Assembly: GCA_002722175.1 (NCBI GenBank)
Contig: PBKU01000030.1
Coordinates: 1-64,000 of the forward strand
Source: Magnetovibrio sp.
Lineage (GTDB): Bacteria; Pseudomonadota; Alphaproteobacteria; Rhodospirillales; Casp-alpha2
Length of the DNA: 64,000 nt
Direction of reading: 5' to 3'
The notes beneath the pieces were generated by a model that worked only from the letters and a program-made list of their open reading frames with translations, did no database searches and had not been told where the DNA came from. Made by a program: the position numbers and the translations under genes. Below, piece after piece: positions 59,838 through 64,000 of the stretch. Position 1 is the stretch's first letter, and each line of letters starts with the position of its first letter.

Positions 59838-60659
59838 ATGCATAAGACCCAAAAAAACCAAAAAAAGGAAAGCGAGTGGTTCGAGCAATGGGAAATGTTC
59901 GAAGATAACGAACTCTTTTTATTTGAGGACTGGATTGCTCCATTAACACTTGACGATTTTTTAGGAAAACACGTGCTTGAATGTGGGTGTGGCGGAGGCC
60001 AACATACCAGATTTGTAGCACCATATTGCAAAAGCATTACTGCAATCGACCTAAATACGGCAGAAATTGCACGCGACTACACAAAGAGCTTACATAATGT
60101 TGAAATTCTCGAAGGTGATATAGCAACAATTGATTTAGGGCGACAATTTGATATTGTTTTTTGCATTGGCGTTATACACCATACAGACAATCCTGATACC
60201 ACGTTTTTGAACCTCTTCCGCCATGCTAAACCTGGAGGGAAGATAGTGGTTTGGACATATAGCGCAGAAGGGAATGAAATCATGCGCTTTATTGTAGAGC
60301 CTATCCGAAAGGCACTTCTAAGAAATGTTAACCGAAGGACAATTTACCAAATTTCAAAATTAATAACACTTGCTTTGTACCCTGTCGTCCACACCATATA
60401 TTCACTGTCGATATTTTCATTTTTGCCTTACTATGAATATTTTAAAAACTTCAGAAAATTATCTTTTAAAAGAAACCTGTTGAATATTTTCGATAAATTA
60501 AATGCCCCACAAACACATTTTACAACAAAAAATAAGTGCTATGAGTGGTTTAATCCACTGAGATTTAAAGCAGGTTCTATTTCTATTAAACGCTATAGAG
60601 GAGTTAGCTATTCTCTTCTTGGGGAAAAGCTAGGCCCGGAGCAAAAATATGTTAAATGA
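59838..60659 (+). CDS. Class I SAM-dependent methyltransferase
   Basis: A 273-residue methyltransferase. Motif I VLECGCGGGQHTRFVAP (about 47-63), acidic TAIDLNTAEIARDY, motif II IVFCIGVIHHTDNPDTTF and motif III AKPGGKIVVWTYS are clear; the C-terminal part (about 160-270) is less conserved and includes a hydrophobic stretch YPVVHTIYSLSIFSFLPY. The N-terminal 20 residues are Lys/Gln-rich. Similar proteins occur in LPS and glycan loci. The ATG is at the very start of a divergent region to asnB. Its stop overlaps the next gene by eleven bases, indicating an operon with the membrane protein. Confidence 0.88.
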   Translation: MHKTQKNQKKESEWFEQWEMFEDNELFLFEDWIAPLTLDDFLGKHVLECGCGGGQHTRFVAPYCKSITAIDLNTAEIARDYTKSLHNVEILEGDIATIDLGRQFDIVFCIGVIHHTDNPDTTFLNLFRHAKPGGKIVVWTYSAEGNEIMRFIVEPIRKALLRNVNRRTIYQISKLITLALYPVVHTIYSLSIFSFLPYYEYFKNFRKLSFKRNLLNIFDKLNAPQTHFTTKNKCYEWFNPLRFKAGSISIKRYRGVSYSLLGEKLGPEQKYVK

Positions 60660-62502
60660 GCAAACGAACAATCCGGTATTCATCTCAATCTGGAAAAAAT
60701 TACCATCTATTATTCTAATATTTACATTTTTTTTCATAGTATTAACAAGATTTCAGTCGTTTGGCCCCCCTTACAACATATACCTACCCATTATTTATTT
60801 TGTAAAAAACCCTGGTGTCTTCCCGGTCGATCCATTCTTTCCGAACTCAGTATACCTTCAAGCCTCGATTTATTACAAATTAATTACCTATTTTAACATT
60901 CCAATAGAAAATGATTTATTTGCATTATTAATACACACCTTCCTTTCCGGGACCCTCATATGGTTTATAGCAAAAACTATTCTACGTCACTTTAGTCTAT
61001 CGGAAATAGAAACTGCCGTATGCATTACTTTTATATGCTGTTTTCTGCACTCACAATTCGTTATTGGTTCCAGGCCATCAATTATAAGCATAGTTAGCTC
61101 GAGCCCCACTGGGTTTGCTCATATTCTTGGTTTATTTGCTTTTTTCTCGCTCTTACGCGAGCGCGTGTTGCCTGCAGCTTTGCTCGCCACACTGTGCATA
61201 GCCCTGTCTCCAAAGGGGCACGTAATACTCATACCAATATTAGCGCTCTTTATATTCATTAACTCAAATGTTTCACTACAAAAAACACTCTACCTTCTAA
61301 TACCTATCGGCTATATTACCTGGATTCTTCTAACTGGTGAAAAAAATACTTTGTCGCACTCTCAGCTTGTCGAGTTAACAAAACAGTTAATTTTGCGAGA
61401 AGAAGAGGATGCTTCATTTGCAAAACAACCGTTGCTTACCCATATCCTGTTATTTTCTTCTTTTATATTTTTTGTATTCTATATAAAAAGATTCCAAAGT
61501 TCTTCTCTAAAAGCTTTGGGTTGGGCTACCTTTTTGTGCACGTTAGCAACATATTTTGGAGGCCTTATTTATCCTATCATTGGATATAAATTTTTGCCTA
61601 TTCCCGAGCTAATCATACTGTCGCCCTGTCAAAATACCCGATATTTTGCCTTATTTGTTGTACTTATGGCTCTAACATTATTGTTGAAAAATTCTTATTT
61701 CGCTTGCCATGAAAAAGTTGCTATAGTTACTTCTATTATAATTCTCAAGCCATTTTATCCTCAAATTTTTATTGCGGCAGCAATTATTGTGTTATTTGTT
61801 CTCCTGCCACGGTATTTTTTTCATATCAGACCTTATTATATTGATCGTATATACCTAATCCGAAAATTTGAGCAGATCCCTATATCAATTATTTTTTGTG
61901 GATTACTAATATCTTACACGTTAGCTAGGATGCCTCAAAATTACGTAGCCCCTTCCTGGATAGATTTAGTTGCATACAAGTTTTCATCAACGTGGTCTGG
62001 ACAAGTCTGGGCTAGCGAAGCTACGTGGCTCGCGTGGTCAAAAGTGCGTCAAATCAAAAATGACTTTGTTTTCTTAGCTATTTATGAAAATCAACGCTTT
62101 AATCTAACTCCTATAGGAGGCGTGGACAATAAACTCTACGTTGAACACGGGTCTGCTAATATCCACGCAAACAAGTCACCATTTAGACAAATCCCTGTGC
62201 ACGGGTATTTGAATCCTGATCTCTGGAAATTGGGACACAAACAGGACATCATTAGTAATCTTATTTTAGAACGGGTAAACAATCTTGAGCCACTGAGGGA
62301 CAAAGAATGGATCGGGTCACTCCCCTCAGTAAAGGAAGGTATCCCAATCACGTTTAACCAGACGCTTGGAAATTATCTCAAAAAATTAAAGTGTGTCATA
62401 ATGGTGCCAAAATCTTTGGAACACCTATTTTTCACAAATACACCAAGAATTTCAATAGATGATTTTACACTTTTCTCTTACGGAGTTGACATTCCTCAAT
62501 AA
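60649..62502 (+). CDS. Polytopic membrane protein of unknown function
   Basis: I do not recognise a family. The 617-residue protein has about eleven to thirteen hydrophobic segments between residues 15 and 440, a first long loop with FPVDPFFPNSVYLQASIYY, and a soluble C-terminal region of about 170 residues (GSANIHANKSPFRQIPVHG, DPDLWKLG-like LNPDLWKLGHKQDII). This layout recalls GT-C glycosyltransferases or polymerases of glycan loci, but the acidic catalytic residues of such enzymes cannot be assigned. The gene is visibly very AT-rich. It overlaps the methyltransferase gene by eleven bases. A flippase, polymerase or GT-C function are all possible. Confidence 0.7.
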   Translation: MLNEQTNNPVFISIWKKLPSIILIFTFFFIVLTRFQSFGPPYNIYLPIIYFVKNPGVFPVDPFFPNSVYLQASIYYKLITYFNIPIENDLFALLIHTFLSGTLIWFIAKTILRHFSLSEIETAVCITFICCFLHSQFVIGSRPSIISIVSSSPTGFAHILGLFAFFSLLRERVLPAALLATLCIALSPKGHVILIPILALFIFINSNVSLQKTLYLLIPIGYITWILLTGEKNTLSHSQLVELTKQLILREEEDASFAKQPLLTHILLFSSFIFFVFYIKRFQSSSLKALGWATFLCTLATYFGGLIYPIIGYKFLPIPELIILSPCQNTRYFALFVVLMALTLLLKNSYFACHEKVAIVTSIIILKPFYPQIFIAAAIIVLFVLLPRYFFHIRPYYIDRIYLIRKFEQIPISIIFCGLLISYTLARMPQNYVAPSWIDLVAYKFSSTWSGQVWASEATWLAWSKVRQIKNDFVFLAIYENQRFNLTPIGGVDNKLYVEHGSANIHANKSPFRQIPVHGYLNPDLWKLGHKQDIISNLILERVNNLEPLRDKEWIGSLPSVKEGIPITFNQTLGNYLKKLKCVIMVPKSLEHLFFTNTPRISIDDFTLFSYGVDIPQ

Positions 62503-62657
62503 TAAAACAACAACCATTCTTTCAACCAATCAAAAATCAGAAGTATTATTTTAAGAGGGCTACTGACTGCTCTTCTATTAATAATTAAAAATAAACAAGA
62601 AAAAAAATTCTAATGCTAGGTTAAATTAACACGCTAACATCCAACAAGCTTCACAAA

Positions 62658-62676
62658 TAACCTTTCAAAAAGGTTA
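62658..62676 (+). promoter_or_regulatory. Perfect hairpin in the putative leader of the aminotransferase gene
   Basis: TAACCTTT (62658-62665), loop CAA, AAAGGTTA (62669-62676): an 8-base perfect stem ending twelve bases before the GGGAAG ribosome site of the following gene. It is not followed by a T-run, so it is not a terminator of the forward transcript. It could tune translation or stabilise the mRNA. Confidence 0.35.
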
Positions 62677-62701
62677 GACGCAATACTTGGGAAGACATCT
62701 A

Positions 62702-63904
62702 ATGGTAAAAAAAAGCGGCACTAAAATTCTCGCAATGCCTGGACCGACAAACGTGCCAGAAGAAGTCATTCAGGCAATGAACAGGCCCGCAATTGATATA
62801 TATAGTGGAGAGGCGGTCGATATTACAAAGAGTTGTCTGGCAGACCTTAAGCATATTTTTCGAACAAAATTTCACACCTTTGTATTTGCATCAAACGGTC
62901 ATGGTGTATGGGAAGCAGCGTTATCTAATTTGTTCTCATCAGGTGATACCGTTCTTATTCCAGTCTGCGGTCATTTTCCAGTCAGTTGGTCCTATTTCGC
63001 GAAACGCCTGGGCGTTAAAGTTGAATTTCTTGAGGCTGCTAACGAAAGGGCTGCTAATGACCCCAAAAAACTTAAGACCGCACTTGGCGCTGATAAGAAA
63101 CATAAAATCAAAGCTGTTCTGCAAGTTCATATTGATACAGCTTCAAGCGTGGTTAACGATTTGGCGTCGATAAGACAAGCAATTGATGACGCAAAGCATC
63201 CGGCCCTTCTGGTTGTTGATGCAATAGCTTCTCTAGGAATTGTTCCCTTGGAAATGGACGCCTGGGGAATTGACGTAGTAATAGCCGCTTCACAAAAGGG
63301 ACTCATGATGACACCGGGGCTTGGTTTTATCGCTGCTAATGAGAAAGCACTACATATAAGTAAAAAAACCAACTTAAAAAGTGGGTATTGGGATTGGCAC
63401 GATCGTCAAGATGAACCTCACTACAAGAAATACTGCGGAACCGCCCCAGTCCACTTAATGATGGGACTTCGTAAATCTCTTAACCTAATGCTTGAAGAAA
63501 CAATGGAAACGATCTGGATTCGACATGCCCGGCTGGCAGAGGCTGTGCGGCGTGCTATAGACGTTTGGGCTACTAAAGGAGAGCTTAGTTTTAACGTTCT
63601 AGAAAAAAATCAACGATCTAATGCTGTAACTACAGTGCTTCTGCGCGACGGAATCAATCCGGAAATTTTGACCAATTACTGCCGCCAGAATCTTTGTGTG
63701 ATACTAGGAATTGGTATTGGAACTTTTGAGGGTAGATCCTTTCGAATCGCACATATGGGCTACTTAAATGAGGCGATGATATTTGGAATTATTGGAGCCG
63801 TGGAAACTGCACTTAAATCTCTCTCGATACCGCACGGATCCGGGGGGGTTCAGGCAGCTATCGATTACCTAGCAACAGGCCCACATACTGGAAACTTTAA
63901 CTAA
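62702..63904 (+). CDS. Serine-glyoxylate (alanine-glyoxylate family) aminotransferase, class V
   Basis: PLP-dependent aminotransferase of 400 residues from ATG 62702 (GGGAAG ribosome site). It shows MPGPTNVPEEVIQAM, FVFASNGHGVWEAALSNLFS, VLQVHIDTASSVVNDL, LLVVDAIASLGIVPLEMDAWG and the PLP lysine in VIAASQKGLMMTPGLGF, then GTAPVHLMMGLRKSLNLML and RIAHMGYLNEAMIFG. This is the serine-glyoxylate/alanine-glyoxylate group used in glycine/serine metabolism and the serine cycle. A CoA-ester lyase of the malyl-CoA type lies at 45.9 kb, which would fit a serine-type cycle, but they are not neighbours. Confidence 0.9.
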   Translation: MVKKSGTKILAMPGPTNVPEEVIQAMNRPAIDIYSGEAVDITKSCLADLKHIFRTKFHTFVFASNGHGVWEAALSNLFSSGDTVLIPVCGHFPVSWSYFAKRLGVKVEFLEAANERAANDPKKLKTALGADKKHKIKAVLQVHIDTASSVVNDLASIRQAIDDAKHPALLVVDAIASLGIVPLEMDAWGIDVVIAASQKGLMMTPGLGFIAANEKALHISKKTNLKSGYWDWHDRQDEPHYKKYCGTAPVHLMMGLRKSLNLMLEETMETIWIRHARLAEAVRRAIDVWATKGELSFNVLEKNQRSNAVTTVLLRDGINPEILTNYCRQNLCVILGIGIGTFEGRSFRIAHMGYLNEAMIFGIIGAVETALKSLSIPHGSGGVQAAIDYLATGPHTGNFN

Positions 63905-63973
63905 ACGGGCAATCTTGTTATTGTCTGGTATTTGTTTTATTCGGTTTTTTACGTAATGCACAAACTTAAAAAA

Positions 63974-64000
63974 TGGTACGGGCGGTCGGACTTGAACCGA
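63974..64000 (-). tRNA. tRNA 3' end, probably tRNA-Leu, cut by the window edge
   Basis: The last 27 bases read on the minus strand as a T-arm with loop TTCAAGT and 3' stem CCGAC, then acceptor strand CGCCCGT, discriminator A and encoded CCA. The T-arm wording GTCCGAC is common in alphaproteobacterial tRNA-Leu genes, but the anticodon is outside the window, so the identity is tentative. Confidence 0.75.

Overview
The window looks like chromosomal DNA from an AT-rich alphaproteobacterium, probably an uncultured marine or Rhodospirillales-like lineage. This rests on protein family resemblance and on gene order: coaBC and ubiE diverge from mutM - small secreted protein - rpsT - dnaA, followed by dnaN-recF-gyrB. 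Further alphaproteobacterial traits are a SUV3-type helicase overlapping an S4-domain gene, trxB followed by a LysR gene, and yqeY-dnaG-rpoD. No database search was possible, so lineage below class is a guess. No phage, transposase, integrase or CRISPR array was found.

Layout. 1-10.3 kb holds housekeeping and replication genes: coaBC (cut by the window edge), ubiE, mutM, a secreted protein, rpsT, dnaA, dnaN, recF, gyrB. 10.4-16.7 kb has a class A penicillin-binding protein and a convergent envelope set: an unusual two-domain oxidoreductase, gmhA and hldE, the last two making the ADP-heptose precursor of LPS core. 17-20.7 kb has pmbA and two cobalamin genes (cobO, cobQ). 21-26.4 kb has ettA, an unknown protein, and a two-subunit sodium:solute symporter behind a Fur-like operator, ended by a strong terminator. 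26.4-30.5 kb has a transaldolase-like gene, a CAU-anticodon tRNA and a three-gene catabolic operon (alcohol dehydrogenase, enolase-superfamily enzyme, beta-hydroxyacid dehydrogenase). 30.7-42.5 kb is core again: rpoD, dnaG, yqeY, carAB, greA, trxB, lysR.

42.6-50.8 kb is a long minus-strand run: S4 protein, helicase, CoA-ester lyase, asd, leuB, leuD and an agmatinase-like ureohydrolase. Next to the ureohydrolase lies a clear pseudogene of an M20 carbamoylase/allantoate-type amidase with one stop and two frameshifts. 52.2-62.5 kb is the most accessory-looking part: a family 2 glycosyltransferase, a B12-type radical SAM protein, an asnB - NAD epimerase - GMC oxidoreductase operon, a methyltransferase and a polytopic membrane protein. 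The set reads like a surface glycan or glycolipid modification locus whose product cannot be named from sequence alone. The window ends with a serine-glyoxylate-type aminotransferase and the 3' end of a tRNA, probably Leu.

The best candidates for something undescribed are the 52-62.5 kb locus, the C-terminal extension on its epimerase, the unknown membrane protein at 60.6 kb, the EF-hand inside the symporter, and the enolase-superfamily protein with an apparently missing metal ligand.
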